A DNA stretch of 64,000 nt from Dyella_A ginsengisoli (lineage in GTDB: Bacteria > Pseudomonadota > Gammaproteobacteria > Xanthomonadales > Rhodanobacteraceae): positions 310,001 to 374,000 of the forward strand of contig NZ_JADIKM010000006.1 in the NCBI RefSeq assembly GCF_044904665.1, read 5' to 3'. The position numbers were made by a program, and so were the translations under genes. Below the pieces are notes generated by a model. The model did not search any database and was not told where the DNA came from. It was given only the letters and a program-made list of their open reading frames with translations. This document shows positions 16,253 through 24,837 of this stretch, in pieces (position 1 is the stretch's first letter; every line of letters starts with the position of its first letter).

Positions 16253-17851
16253 TCAGCGCGCCAGCGCCACGCCGCCACTCATCGCGTGGCCGGCTGCCTG
16301 CGGCGGCTCGCACAGCAGCAGGCGATACGCCGGGTTGGCGCTCTCGTCGCGGTACGGATAACCCAGCGTGGCGAGGAAGCGTGCGAACAACGCGCGCTCG
16401 GCCGGCGGCACCTGCAGGCCGACCAGGATGTGGCCGTGGTCGGCGCCCTGGTTGCGGTAGTGGAACAGGCTCACGTTCCAGTCCGGATGCAGCTGCGCCA
16501 GGAAGCGGGTCAGCGCGCCGGGACGCTCGGGGAAGTCGAAGCGGTACAGCAGCTCGTCGTGCGCCAGCGGCGAGCGGCCGCCCACCATGTGGCGCAGGTG
16601 CAGCTTGGCCAGCTCGTCGTCCGAAAGATCCAGCACGCCGAAGCCCTGTGCCTCGAACGTGTGGGCCAGCGCGCGGCTCTCGGCGCGCCCGCCGGTGCGG
16701 ATGCCGACGAACAGGTGCGCCTGCCGCGCGTCGCCGATGCGGTAGTTGAACTCGGTGAGGCTGTGCCGGCCCAGCGCCTCGCAGAAGCGGCGGAAGCTGC
16801 CGCGCTCCTCGGGAATGGTGACGGCGAACAGCGCCTCGCGCTGCTCGCCCACCTCGGCGCGCTCGACAACGAAACTGAGCCGATCGAAATTCATGTTGGC
16901 GCCGGAGCAGATCGCCACCAGCGTGGCGTCCTTCAGGCCGTGCGCGGCGGCGTACTGCTTGAGCCCCGCCACGGCGAGCGCGCCGGACGGCTCGGGCACG
17001 CTGCGGGTGTCGGCGAACACGTCCTTGATCGCCGCGCAGATGGCGTCGGTGTCGACCCGGACCATGCCGTCCACGTGCCGCCGGCAGATTGCGAACGTCT
17101 GCTCGCCCACCTGCTTCACCGCGGTGCCATCGGCGAACAGGCCGACCTCGTCCAGCAGCACGCGCTCGTCCTTCGCCAGCGACTGCGCCATCGCATCGGC
17201 AGCGGCGCTCTGCACGCCGATCACCTTCACCTCCGGCCGCACCGCCTTGACGAACGCGGCCACGCCGGCAAGCAGGCCGCCACCGCCGACCGGCACGAAG
17301 ATCGCGTGCAGCGGCCCGGCGTGCTGGCGCAGGATCTCCATGGCCACCGTGCCCTGGCCGGCGATCACGTCCATATCGTCAAACGGATGCACCAGGGTGT
17401 AGCCGTGCTTCATCTGCAGCGCGGCCGCGGCGGTCTGGGCGTCGCTGTAGGAGTCGCCGGCCAGCACCACTTCCACCGCATCGCCGCCGATCGTGCGCAC
17501 CGCGTCCACCTTTACCTGCGGCGCGGTCTGCGGCATGACGATCACCGCGCGGATGCCCAGCCGCGCCGCGGCCAGCGCCACGCCCTGCGCGTGGTTGCCG
17601 GCCGAGGCGGTGATCACGCCGCGCGCCCGGGCCGCGGCATCGAGATGCACCATCTTGTTGTAAGCGCCGCGCAGCTTGAACGAGAACACCGGCTGGTTGT
17701 CCTCGCGCTTGAGCAGCACCGTGTTGCCGAGCCGCCGCGACAGCGCGGGCGCGGCGTCGAGCTCGGTCTGCCGCGCCACCTCGTAGACGCGCGCGGTGAG
17801 TACGCGGCGCAGCAGGTCGAGGTGGGCTTCGCGGACGCCCATCGCGTTCAC
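16253..17851 (-). CDS. ilvA: Threonine dehydratase, biosynthetic (IlvA)
   Basis: 532 residues; PLP enzyme turning threonine into 2-oxobutyrate, the first step to isoleucine. The PLP-lysine motif is FSFKLRGAYNKM near residue 60, and the PLP-phosphate loop is VPVGGGGLLAG. Two ACT-like regulatory repeats follow (about 340-420 and 435-510), including FTVTIPEERGSF-like and FDFPERPGALTRFL, so it should be feedback-inhibited by isoleucine. The GTG at 17851 overlaps the ilvM stop (GTGA); an in-frame ATG sits three codons later. It is the last gene of the leu-ilv operon. Confidence 0.93.
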   Translation of the reverse strand: MNAMGVREAHLDLLRRVLTARVYEVARQTELDAAPALSRRLGNTVLLKREDNQPVFSFKLRGAYNKMVHLDAAARARGVITASAGNHAQGVALAAARLGIRAVIVMPQTAPQVKVDAVRTIGGDAVEVVLAGDSYSDAQTAAAALQMKHGYTLVHPFDDMDVIAGQGTVAMEILRQHAGPLHAIFVPVGGGGLLAGVAAFVKAVRPEVKVIGVQSAAADAMAQSLAKDERVLLDEVGLFADGTAVKQVGEQTFAICRRHVDGMVRVDTDAICAAIKDVFADTRSVPEPSGALAVAGLKQYAAAHGLKDATLVAICSGANMNFDRLSFVVERAEVGEQREALFAVTIPEERGSFRRFCEALGRHSLTEFNYRIGDARQAHLFVGIRTGGRAESRALAHTFEAQGFGVLDLSDDELAKLHLRHMVGGRSPLAHDELLYRFDFPERPGALTRFLAQLHPDWNVSLFHYRNQGADHGHILVGLQVPPAERALFARFLATLGYPYRDESANPAYRLLLCEPPQAAGHAMSGGVALAR

Positions 17852-18120
17852 GCGCCGGCGGCCGGGTCCGACGCCAGCGCCACCGGCGCCGGCAGTTCCA
17901 CCGCCTCGATCACGTCCACCAGCTTGCGCGCCTGCTTGAGGATCTGGTCGATCGAATCCTCGCCGCCGTGGGTCACCACGATCAGCCTTGAGACCTCGAT
18001 GTCGGTGGTCGGCGCCACGTTGAGCGAGTCGATGTTGTAGCCGCGCGAGGAGAACAGGCCGGCGACGCGCACCAGCGCGCCGGCTTCGTTTTGCAGGAGG
18101 ATGGAGAGGGTGTGCTTCAT
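17848..18120 (-). CDS. ilvM: Acetolactate synthase small subunit, short IlvM type
   Basis: 90 residues, essentially one ACT domain: HTLSILLQNEAGALVRVAGLFSSRGYNIDSLNV is the classic small-subunit start. The length matches IlvM (about 87 residues) rather than IlvH (about 160). It binds and stimulates the catalytic subunit encoded just upstream (35-base gap). The ATG at 18120 was chosen because the family N-terminus begins there; an open frame continues upstream inside ilvG without homology. It overlaps ilvA by 4 bases. Confidence 0.9.
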   Translation of the reverse strand: MKHTLSILLQNEAGALVRVAGLFSSRGYNIDSLNVAPTTDIEVSRLIVVTHGGEDSIDQILKQARKLVDVIEAVELPAPVALASDPAAGA

Positions 18121-18155
18121 GGGTGGTATCGGATAAGGCCGGCGTGGTGTGGGCG

Positions 18156-20066
18156 TCAAAACATGTCCGCCGGCGAACCGTCCGCCGCTTCCGGCGGCGT
18201 GCGCGAGGCGATGTGCTCGCCGGTGATCATCTGTGCGTAGGTCATGCCGGGGCCGACCATCGGATAGACGCCCGCATCCGGATCGATGATCACCTCGAGG
18301 AAGGCCGGGCCGTCGAAGGCGAGGAAGTCGGCGATCACGTCGGCGATCTGCGCCGGCTGGTCCAGCCGCTGCGCCCAGGCGAACCCGTCGGCCTGCGCGG
18401 CCTTGACGAAATCCTTGGTGTGCAGGGTCTTGTCCGACGAGGCGAAGCGGCTCTCGAAGAACAGCTTCTGCCACTGCCGCACCATGCCGTCGCCGGCGTT
18501 GTTGAACACCACCACCTTCAGCGGCAGGCCGTAGGTGGTCACCGTTTCCAGCTCGCCGAAATTCATGCGGATGCTGGCGTCGCCGTCGATGTCGATCACC
18601 AACGCATCCGGCCGCGCGAACTGCGCGCCGATCGCCGCCGGCAGGCCGAAGCCCATCGTGCCCATCGAGCCGGAGGTGAGCCACTGGCGCGGTCCGCGGA
18701 AGTCGAAGTACTGCGCGGCCCACATCTGGTGCTGGCCGACGCCGGTGGCAATGATCGCGCGGCCGTCGGTGATGCGGTTGATCGCCTCGATCACCGCGTA
18801 GGGCTGGATCATCGCGCTGCTGCGGTCGTAGTTCATCGCGTGCACGCGCTTGAGATCGGCCACGTGCGCGTGCCACTCGGCGTAGCGGCGATCGCCCTGC
18901 GGGCGAAAGCCCTGCGCCTTGCCGTAGCGGCGCAGCCGATCCAGCGTGCGCACCATCGGGCCGCAATGGTGCCAGTCGACGGCCTTCACCTTGCCGATCT
19001 CGGCCGGGTCGATGTCGACCTGGGCGATGTAGCGCGCGCGCGGGGCGAACTTGGCCGGGATGCCGGCCACGCGATCGTCGAAGCGCGCACCCAGCGCGAG
19101 CACGAAGTCGCAGTCCTCCACCGCGTAGTTGGCGTACGCGGTGCCGTGCATGCCCAGCATGTGCAGCGCCAGGGGGCCGGTGGTGTCGACCGCGCCCAAC
19201 CCCATCAGCGTGGTGGTGACCGGCAGGCCGAACGCGTCGGCGAACGCGCGCAGCGCCTCGGCCGCCTCGGCCGCGATCACGCCTCCGCCGGCATAGATCA
19301 GCGGGCGCTTCGCCCGGCCCAGCGCGGCAAAGAACGCGGCGCAGTCGGCGTCGGACAGGTGCGACTGCTCCACCGCCCGCATCCGCGCGCGGTAGCCGGG
19401 GATCGCCAGCTGCCCCTCGCCCTGGAAAGTCAGCGCCGCGTTCTGCACGTCCTTGGGGATGTCCACCACCACCGGGCCGGGCCGACCGCTGCGCGCCAGC
19501 TCGAACGCGGTGCGCAGGGTCGATTCCAGCCTGGCCGGCTCGGTGATCAGGAACACGTGCTTGGCGCAGGCACTCATGATGTTGGTGATCGGCGCCTCCT
19601 GGAACGCGTCGCTGCCGATCGCCGCGGTGGGCACCTGACCGCAGATCACCACCATCGGGATCGAGTCGGCCATCGAGTCGCGGACCGGCGTCACCGTGTT
19701 GGTGGCGCCCGGGCCGGAGGTCACCACCGCCACGCCGACCTTGCCCGAGGCGCGCGCGAAGCCCGCCGCCATGAACCCGGCACCCTGCTCGTTGGCCGGC
19801 ACGATCAGCGGCATCGGCTCGCGGCCGTCCTCACGCGGGTGCTCGGCGTTGTAGCGGAACACCGCGTCGTACACCGGCAGGATCGCCCCACCGGAATAGC
19901 CGAACAGCACCTCCGCTCCTTCGTCGGCGAGCACCTGCACCACGATCTCGGCACCGCTCATGGCGCGGCCGGCGAGCGGATGCACGCCCGCCGGCGGCGC
20001 GAGTGCCGGCGCAGCGTGCGGAGCCTGACGGGTGTCCGGTGCAGCTTTCAGCGATGGCGCATTCAT
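18156..20066 (-). CDS. ilvG: Acetolactate synthase large subunit
   Basis: About 636 residues; ThDP-dependent enzyme condensing pyruvate (or pyruvate plus 2-oxobutyrate) into acetolactate or acetohydroxybutyrate. The N-terminal catalytic Glu region is GYSGGAILPVYDAVF; the ThDP motif IDGDASIRMNFGELET runs to VVFNNAGDG. About 45 residues of Ala/Pro-rich sequence precede the conserved GAEIVVQVLADEG, longer than usual. The ATG at 20066 is preferred; a TTG lies two codons upstream. Partner of ilvM downstream. Two hairpin repeats fill the gap between ilvC and this gene. Confidence 0.93.
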   Translation of the reverse strand: MNAPSLKAAPDTRQAPHAAPALAPPAGVHPLAGRAMSGAEIVVQVLADEGAEVLFGYSGGAILPVYDAVFRYNAEHPREDGREPMPLIVPANEQGAGFMAAGFARASGKVGVAVVTSGPGATNTVTPVRDSMADSIPMVVICGQVPTAAIGSDAFQEAPITNIMSACAKHVFLITEPARLESTLRTAFELARSGRPGPVVVDIPKDVQNAALTFQGEGQLAIPGYRARMRAVEQSHLSDADCAAFFAALGRAKRPLIYAGGGVIAAEAAEALRAFADAFGLPVTTTLMGLGAVDTTGPLALHMLGMHGTAYANYAVEDCDFVLALGARFDDRVAGIPAKFAPRARYIAQVDIDPAEIGKVKAVDWHHCGPMVRTLDRLRRYGKAQGFRPQGDRRYAEWHAHVADLKRVHAMNYDRSSAMIQPYAVIEAINRITDGRAIIATGVGQHQMWAAQYFDFRGPRQWLTSGSMGTMGFGLPAAIGAQFARPDALVIDIDGDASIRMNFGELETVTTYGLPLKVVVFNNAGDGMVRQWQKLFFESRFASSDKTLHTKDFVKAAQADGFAWAQRLDQPAQIADVIADFLAFDGPAFLEVIIDPDAGVYPMVGPGMTYAQMITGEHIASRTPPEAADGSPADMF

Positions 20067-20102
20067 CAGCAAACATCCTCAACGGTGAGTAGGCCTTTCA
20101 CG

Positions 20103-20130
20103 CCCTCCCCCGCTTGCGCGGGGAAGAGGG
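20103..20130. repeat. Palindromic CCCTCCCCC repeat between ilvC and ilvG (copy 1)
   Basis: CCCTCCCCCGC pairs with GCGGGGAAGAGGG around a short loop. Member of the family described at 9753 and 9844. It sits in the transcribed ilvC-ilvG gap. Confidence 0.65.
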
Positions 20131-20177
20131 CTTGAAGCAACAGCGACCGGCATCCCGCAAGGCGCCGGCTTCTGGCT

Positions 20178-20214
20178 CCCTCTCCCTTGGTGGCGAAGCC
20201 GCCGGGGGAGAGGG
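20178..20214. repeat. Palindromic CCCTCTCCC repeat between ilvC and ilvG (copy 2)
   Basis: CCCTCTCCC at the left and GGGGGAGAGGG at the right enclose an inner pairing GGCG/CGCC. Together with the copy 48 bases away it fills most of the 160-base ilvC-ilvG gap. Inside an operon such hairpins often modulate mRNA decay; that is inference here. Confidence 0.7.
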
Positions 20215-20226
20215 CCTCGAGCGGCG

Positions 20227-21252
20227 TCAGCCCACCTTCTTCAGCGCCTCGGCGGCTGGCTTGGCGGCCGGTGCGTTGCCGGTCTGCAGCCACGGCATGC
20301 GGGCGCGCAGGGCGGCGCCGACCTGCTCGATCGGGTGGTCGAGGTCGGCCTGCTTGAGGCGCTTGTAGTTGGGCAGGCCGGCCTTGTATTCCTCGGTCCA
20401 GTTCTTCGCGAAGGTGCCGTCTTGGATGTCGGTGAGCACGTCCTTCATGCGCGCCTTCACGCCGGCGTCGATCACCCGCGGGCCGCTGACGTAGTCGCCG
20501 TACTGGGCGGTCTCGGAGACGAACTGCAGCATCTTGGTGAGGCCGCCCTCGTAGAACAGGTCGACGATCAGCTTCAGCTCGTGCATCACCTCGTAGTAGG
20601 CGATCTCCGGCTGGTAGCCCGCTTCCACCAGGGTCTCGAAGCCCGCCTTCACCAGCTCGCTGGCGCCGCCGCACAGCACGGCCTGCTCGCCGAACAGGTC
20701 GGTCTCGGTCTCTTCCTTGAAGTCGGTCTTGATCAGCAGCGCGCGACCGCCGCCGATGCCGTCGGCGTAGGCGTGCGCCCTGGCCTCGGCCTGGCCGCTG
20801 ACGTCCTGGTAGACCGCCCAGATGCTCGGCACGCCGCGGCCGCGCTCGTACTCGGTGCGCACCAGCGCGCCCGGGCCCTTCGGCGCGACCAGGATCACGT
20901 CGATGTCCTTGCGCGGCACGATCTGGCCGAAGTGCACGTTGAAGCCGTGCGCGAACAAGAGCGCCGCGCCGGGCTTGATGTTCGGCTCGATCGATTCCTT
21001 GTAGAGGGTGGGCTGCACCATGTCGGGGGTGAGCACGGCGACCAGGTCGGCGCCCTTCACCGCCTCGCCGGGTTCCACCACGGTGAAGCCCTCGGCCTTG
21101 GCCTTGTGCCAGGTCGGGCCGTTCGGGCGCAGGCCCACGACCACGTCGAGGCCGGAGTCGCGCAGGTTCAGCGCATGGGCGCGGCCCTGGCTGCCGTAGC
21201 CGAGTACGGCGATGCGGCCCTGGGCGAGGAGGTTGTCGTTGTTCGTGCTCAT
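20227..21252 (-). CDS. ilvC: Ketol-acid reductoisomerase
   Basis: 341 residues, class I length. The NADPH motif is IAVLGYGSQGRAHALNLRDSG, followed by VGLRPNGPTW. The catalytic stretch DLFGEQAVLCGGASELVKAGFETLVEAGYQPE with YYEVMHELKLIVDL is standard. It converts acetolactate to dihydroxyisovalerate with NADPH. The ATG overlaps the ilvD stop by 4 bases, so the two are translationally coupled. Confidence 0.96.
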   Translation of the reverse strand: MSTNNDNLLAQGRIAVLGYGSQGRAHALNLRDSGLDVVVGLRPNGPTWHKAKAEGFTVVEPGEAVKGADLVAVLTPDMVQPTLYKESIEPNIKPGAALLFAHGFNVHFGQIVPRKDIDVILVAPKGPGALVRTEYERGRGVPSIWAVYQDVSGQAEARAHAYADGIGGGRALLIKTDFKEETETDLFGEQAVLCGGASELVKAGFETLVEAGYQPEIAYYEVMHELKLIVDLFYEGGLTKMLQFVSETAQYGDYVSGPRVIDAGVKARMKDVLTDIQDGTFAKNWTEEYKAGLPNYKRLKQADLDHPIEQVGAALRARMPWLQTGNAPAAKPAAEALKKVG

Positions 21253-22976
21253 GCGGTGACTCCTTGGGTGTGTGCTTGCGAGGATTTGGCCGTCTGGACG
21301 GTCGAAGCGGAGGGAGCGTCGGCGCGGGTGGTGGCGCCATCGGAGGCGGAGCCGACCAGTCGCGCGTACTTGGCCAGCGCGCCCTGGGTGACCTTGGGGG
21401 GTGGCGCTTTCCAGCCGGCGCGGCGGGCGTCGAGGTCGGCGGTGGTGCGCAGTTCGCGCCGCTCGCCGTCGATGACGATACGGTCGCCGTCGTGCAGCAG
21501 GGCAATCGGGCCGCCGCGCACGGCTTCGGGCGCGATGTGGCCGACCATGAAACCGTGGGTGGCGCCGGAGAAGCGGCCGTCGGTGATCAGCGCCACGTCG
21601 TCACCCAGGCCGCGACCGACCAGCGCCGCGGTGACGCCGAGCATCTCGCGCATGCCGGGGCCGCCGGCCGGGCCCTCGTTGCGGATCACGATGACGTCGC
21701 CCTTGGCGATGCCGCCGGACTGCACGGCGGCGAATGCGGCCTCTTCGCTCTCGAACACGCGGGCCGGGCCCTCGAACTGCGCGCCGGTCTTGCCGGCCAG
21801 CTTGAGAATGCAGCCCTCCGGGGCGAGGTTGCCGTAGAGGATCGAGTAGCCGCCGCGCGGCTTCAGCGGCGCGCTGACCGGATGGATCACGTCCTGGGTT
21901 TCGGCACGCGGCGCGGCGGCGGCTTCGGCGAACAGCGAGCGGCCGGTGACGGTGGGCGTGTCCTGCAGCATGCCGGCAGCGATCAGCTCCTGCGCCACGC
22001 GGGCGGCGCCGCCGGCACCGAACATCTCCACTGCGGTGTAGCGCCCGCCGGGCAGCAGGTCGGCGATCACCGGGGTGTGCACCGAGGCCGGCTCGAAGTC
22101 CTCGATGCTCCACTCCACACCGGCCTCGCGGGCGATCGCCAGCAGGTGCAGCACCGCGTTGGTGGAGCCGGCGGTGGCGGCGACCATGCGCGCGGCGTTC
22201 TGGAACGCGCTGCGGCTGAGCAGGTCGCTCGGGCGACGGTTGGCCTTCAGGCACTCCATCACCAGTTCGCCGCAGCGGTAGGCCGCCTGCTGCTTGGCCG
22301 GATGCGTGGCGGGGATATCGTTGAAACCCATCGGCGACAGGCCCAGCGTGCTGAGCACCATCGCCATGGTGTTGGCGGTGAACTGGCCGCCGCAGGCACC
22401 GGCGCCGGGGCAGGCGTCGCGCTCGACCGAGGTGAGTTCGGCGTCGCTGATCTTGCCGGCGCCGTGCGCGCCGACCGCCTCGAACACCTGCTGGATGGTG
22501 ATCGGATGGTTGTCGTGGTTGCCGTGCGCGATCGAGCCGCCGTACAGCGCCACGCCGGGAATGTTCAGCCGCGCCAGCGCCATCGCGGCGGCGGGGATGG
22601 TCTTGTCGCAGCCGCACAGCACCACCATCGCGTCGAGCGAATGGCCGTCCACTGCCAGCTCTATCGAGTCAGTGATCACCTCGCGGCTGACCAGCGAGGC
22701 GCGCATGCCGGGCGTGCCCATCGCCATGCCGTCGGTGATCGCGATGGTGTTGAACTCCACCGGCGTGCCGCCGGCGGCGCGCACGCCTTCGATCGCCGCG
22801 TTGGCCAGCTCGCGCAGGTTGAGGTTGCACGGGCTGACGTTGGTCCAGGTGTGCACCACCGCGACCAGCGGCTTGGCGATCGCCGCGTCGTCCAGGCCGG
22901 TGGCCCGCATCATCGCCCGGGCCGGCGCGCGGTCCGGGCCGGTTTTCATCACATCACTGCGCATCACATGCTCCAT
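21249..22976 (-). CDS. ilvD: Dihydroxy-acid dehydratase
   Basis: 575 residues; Fe-S dehydratase making 2-oxo acids for valine and isoleucine. Cluster and active-site cysteines appear in CGCDKTIPAAAMAL, in CPGAGACGGQFTANTM, and near the N-terminus in NVSPCNLNLRELA. The C-terminus has ITDGRFSGATHGFMVGHIAPEA. Starts: ATG at 22976, or an ATG four codons downstream (MRSDVMKTG), which has GGAG seven bases before it and may be the true start. The last ~30 residues are Ala/Ser/Thr-rich and probably unconserved. Length is slightly short of the long bacterial type. Confidence 0.95.
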   Translation of the reverse strand: MEHVMRSDVMKTGPDRAPARAMMRATGLDDAAIAKPLVAVVHTWTNVSPCNLNLRELANAAIEGVRAAGGTPVEFNTIAITDGMAMGTPGMRASLVSREVITDSIELAVDGHSLDAMVVLCGCDKTIPAAAMALARLNIPGVALYGGSIAHGNHDNHPITIQQVFEAVGAHGAGKISDAELTSVERDACPGAGACGGQFTANTMAMVLSTLGLSPMGFNDIPATHPAKQQAAYRCGELVMECLKANRRPSDLLSRSAFQNAARMVAATAGSTNAVLHLLAIAREAGVEWSIEDFEPASVHTPVIADLLPGGRYTAVEMFGAGGAARVAQELIAAGMLQDTPTVTGRSLFAEAAAAPRAETQDVIHPVSAPLKPRGGYSILYGNLAPEGCILKLAGKTGAQFEGPARVFESEEAAFAAVQSGGIAKGDVIVIRNEGPAGGPGMREMLGVTAALVGRGLGDDVALITDGRFSGATHGFMVGHIAPEAVRGGPIALLHDGDRIVIDGERRELRTTADLDARRAGWKAPPPKVTQGALAKYARLVGSASDGATTRADAPSASTVQTAKSSQAHTQGVTA

Positions 22977-23099
22977 CGGAACCAAGAGAAAGGCTTCCCC
23001 GCGCGCCCGGGACACGTCTGCGAGTACCGGGGAGGTGGGCCGCGCAGCGCGACGGGGGGTTGCCGGCGGGCGCGCGGGGCAAGCCAAACGGAGCCGGGT

Positions 23100-24197
23100 T
23101 CAGCCGCATGCGCGGCCGCCGGCGAAAAAGGCGTGGTGGATCGAGGCGTGTTCTTCCACCGCCATCAGCACGGCATCGCGCACCGCGGCGGTGCCGGCGT
23201 GGCCGCCGATGTCGCGGGTGCGCGGGCCGTGCTCCAGCACGTGGGCCACGGCGGCCTCCACGCACTGCGCCTCCTCCTCCAGGCCCAGCGAATGGCGCAG
23301 CAGCAGCGCGGCGGAGAGGATGGCGCCGGTCGGATTGGCCACGCCGGTGCCGGCGATGTCCGGCGCCGAGCCGTGGATCGGCTCGTACAGCCCGCGCGTG
23401 CCGTCGCCCAGCGAGGCGGACGGCAGCAGGCCGAGCGAGCCGGCCAGTGCGGCGGCCTCGTCGGTGAGGATGTCGCCGAACAGGTTCTCGGTGACCACCA
23501 CGTCGTAGCGCGAGGGCTGGGTCAGCAGCAGCATCGCCATCGAGTCGACCAGCTGGTGCTCGACCTTCACGTCGCGGTATTCCGCGGCGAGACGCTGCAC
23601 GACGTTGCGCCACAGGCGCGAGGTCTCCAGCACGTTGGCCTTGTCCACCGAGGTGAGGTGGTGGCGGCGCTCACGCGCCAGCGCGAAGGCGCGGCGCACC
23701 ACGCGCTCGATCTCGGCTTCGGTGTACTTGCACTCGTCGGTGGCGGTGTCGGCGGTGCGCGTCTTGGCGCCGAAGTAGGCGCCGCCGGTGAGCTCGCGCA
23801 CGAACAGCACGTCGACGCCGGCGAGCTTCTCGTTCTTCAGCGGCGACAGCTTGGCCAGCGCCGGATGCACCTGCAGCGGGCGCAGGTTGGCGTACACGCC
23901 CAGCGCCGCACGCAGGGCGAGCAGGCCCTGTTCCGGCCGCACCGGTGCATTCGGGTCGGACCACTTCGGGCCGCCGACGGCGCCCAGCAGCACGGCGTCC
24001 GCCTTCCTGCATGCCGCCAGCGACGCGGCCGGCAGCGGCTCGCCGGTGGCGTCGATGGCGCAGCCGCCGATCGGGTGCTCTTCGAAGCTGAACTCATGGT
24101 CGTAGTGCTCGGCCACGGCCTCGAGCACGGCGACCGCAACGGCGGTCACCTCGGGGCCGACGCCGTCGCCGGGCAGGGTGACGATATGGGCTTTCAT
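23100..24197 (-). CDS. leuB: 3-isopropylmalate dehydrogenase
   Basis: 365 residues; oxidative decarboxylation of 3-isopropylmalate with NAD. ITLPGDGVGPEV-like start (IVTLPGDGVGPEVTAVA), the Arg/Lys substrate region LLALRAALGVYANLRPLQVHPAL, and the metal/NAD motif LFGDILTDEAAALAGSLGLLPSASLG. GLYEPIHGSAPDIAGTGVANPTGAI completes the family signature. It lies 55 bases after leuD; the 123 bases between leuB and ilvD hold no gene. Confidence 0.96.
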   Translation of the reverse strand: MKAHIVTLPGDGVGPEVTAVAVAVLEAVAEHYDHEFSFEEHPIGGCAIDATGEPLPAASLAACRKADAVLLGAVGGPKWSDPNAPVRPEQGLLALRAALGVYANLRPLQVHPALAKLSPLKNEKLAGVDVLFVRELTGGAYFGAKTRTADTATDECKYTEAEIERVVRRAFALARERRHHLTSVDKANVLETSRLWRNVVQRLAAEYRDVKVEHQLVDSMAMLLLTQPSRYDVVVTENLFGDILTDEAAALAGSLGLLPSASLGDGTRGLYEPIHGSAPDIAGTGVANPTGAILSAALLLRHSLGLEEEAQCVEAAVAHVLEHGPRTRDIGGHAGTAAVRDAVLMAVEEHASIHHAFFAGGRACG

Positions 24198-24252
24198 GCG
24201 TGCGACTCCGGGAGGGTGGGTGAAGTGGGGGAGGGGCGGGTATCGGCGAACG

Positions 24253-24837
24253 TCATGCCGCCTCTCCCCTGCGTGCTTCGAACGCCGCGATCGCCTCGTC
24301 GTGCTGCAGCAGGAAGCCGAGCTGGTCGACGCCTTCGAGCAGGCAGTGGCGGGCGAAGGGTTCGAGCTGGAAGGCGATGCGGCCGCCGTCGGGCAGCGCG
24401 ACGTACTGCTCGCGCACGTCGATGCTCAGCTCCACGCCGGGATGCTCGAGCAGCCAGCGGTGCTCGGCTTCGCTGACCATGATCGCCAGCAGGCCGTTCT
24501 TCAGCGCGTTGCTGCGGAAGATGTCCGCGATCTCGCTGCACAGCACCGCCTGGATGCCGTAATCGAGCAGCGCCCACGGCGCGTGCTCGCGCGAGGAGCC
24601 GCAGCCGAAGTTCCGCCCGGCGACCAGGATCGCGCAGCCCTTCGCTTCCGGCCGGTTCAGCGGGAAGGCGGGGTTGTCGCTGCCGTCGGCCTGGTAGCGC
24701 CAGTCGTGGAAGCACAGCCTGCCCAGGCCGTCGCGGGTGGTGGTGGTGAGGAAGCGCGCCGGGATGATGCGGTCGGTGTCGATGTTCTCGTCCGCCAGCA
24801 CGGCGGTGCGCGAGTGGATGCGGGTGACGGGTTTCAT
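24253..24837 (-). CDS. leuD: 3-isopropylmalate dehydratase small subunit
   Basis: 194 residues, the normal LeuD length. ADENIDTDRIIPARFL near the N-terminus and the substrate loop GRNFGCGSSREHAPWAL are diagnostic. It pairs with LeuC to isomerise 2- to 3-isopropylmalate. The ATG at 24837 overlaps the leuC stop by 4 bases, as is common for the two subunits. Confidence 0.95.
   Translation of the reverse strand: MKPVTRIHSRTAVLADENIDTDRIIPARFLTTTTRDGLGRLCFHDWRYQADGSDNPAFPLNRPEAKGCAILVAGRNFGCGSSREHAPWALLDYGIQAVLCSEIADIFRSNALKNGLLAIMVSEAEHRWLLEHPGVELSIDVREQYVALPDGGRIAFQLEPFARHCLLEGVDQLGFLLQHDEAIAAFEARRGEAA

Noticed and set aside
21264..24476. A 1070-codon plus-strand frame across ilvD-leuB
   Set aside because: Antisense shadow of ilvD and leuB; composition is Arg/Gly/His-rich.
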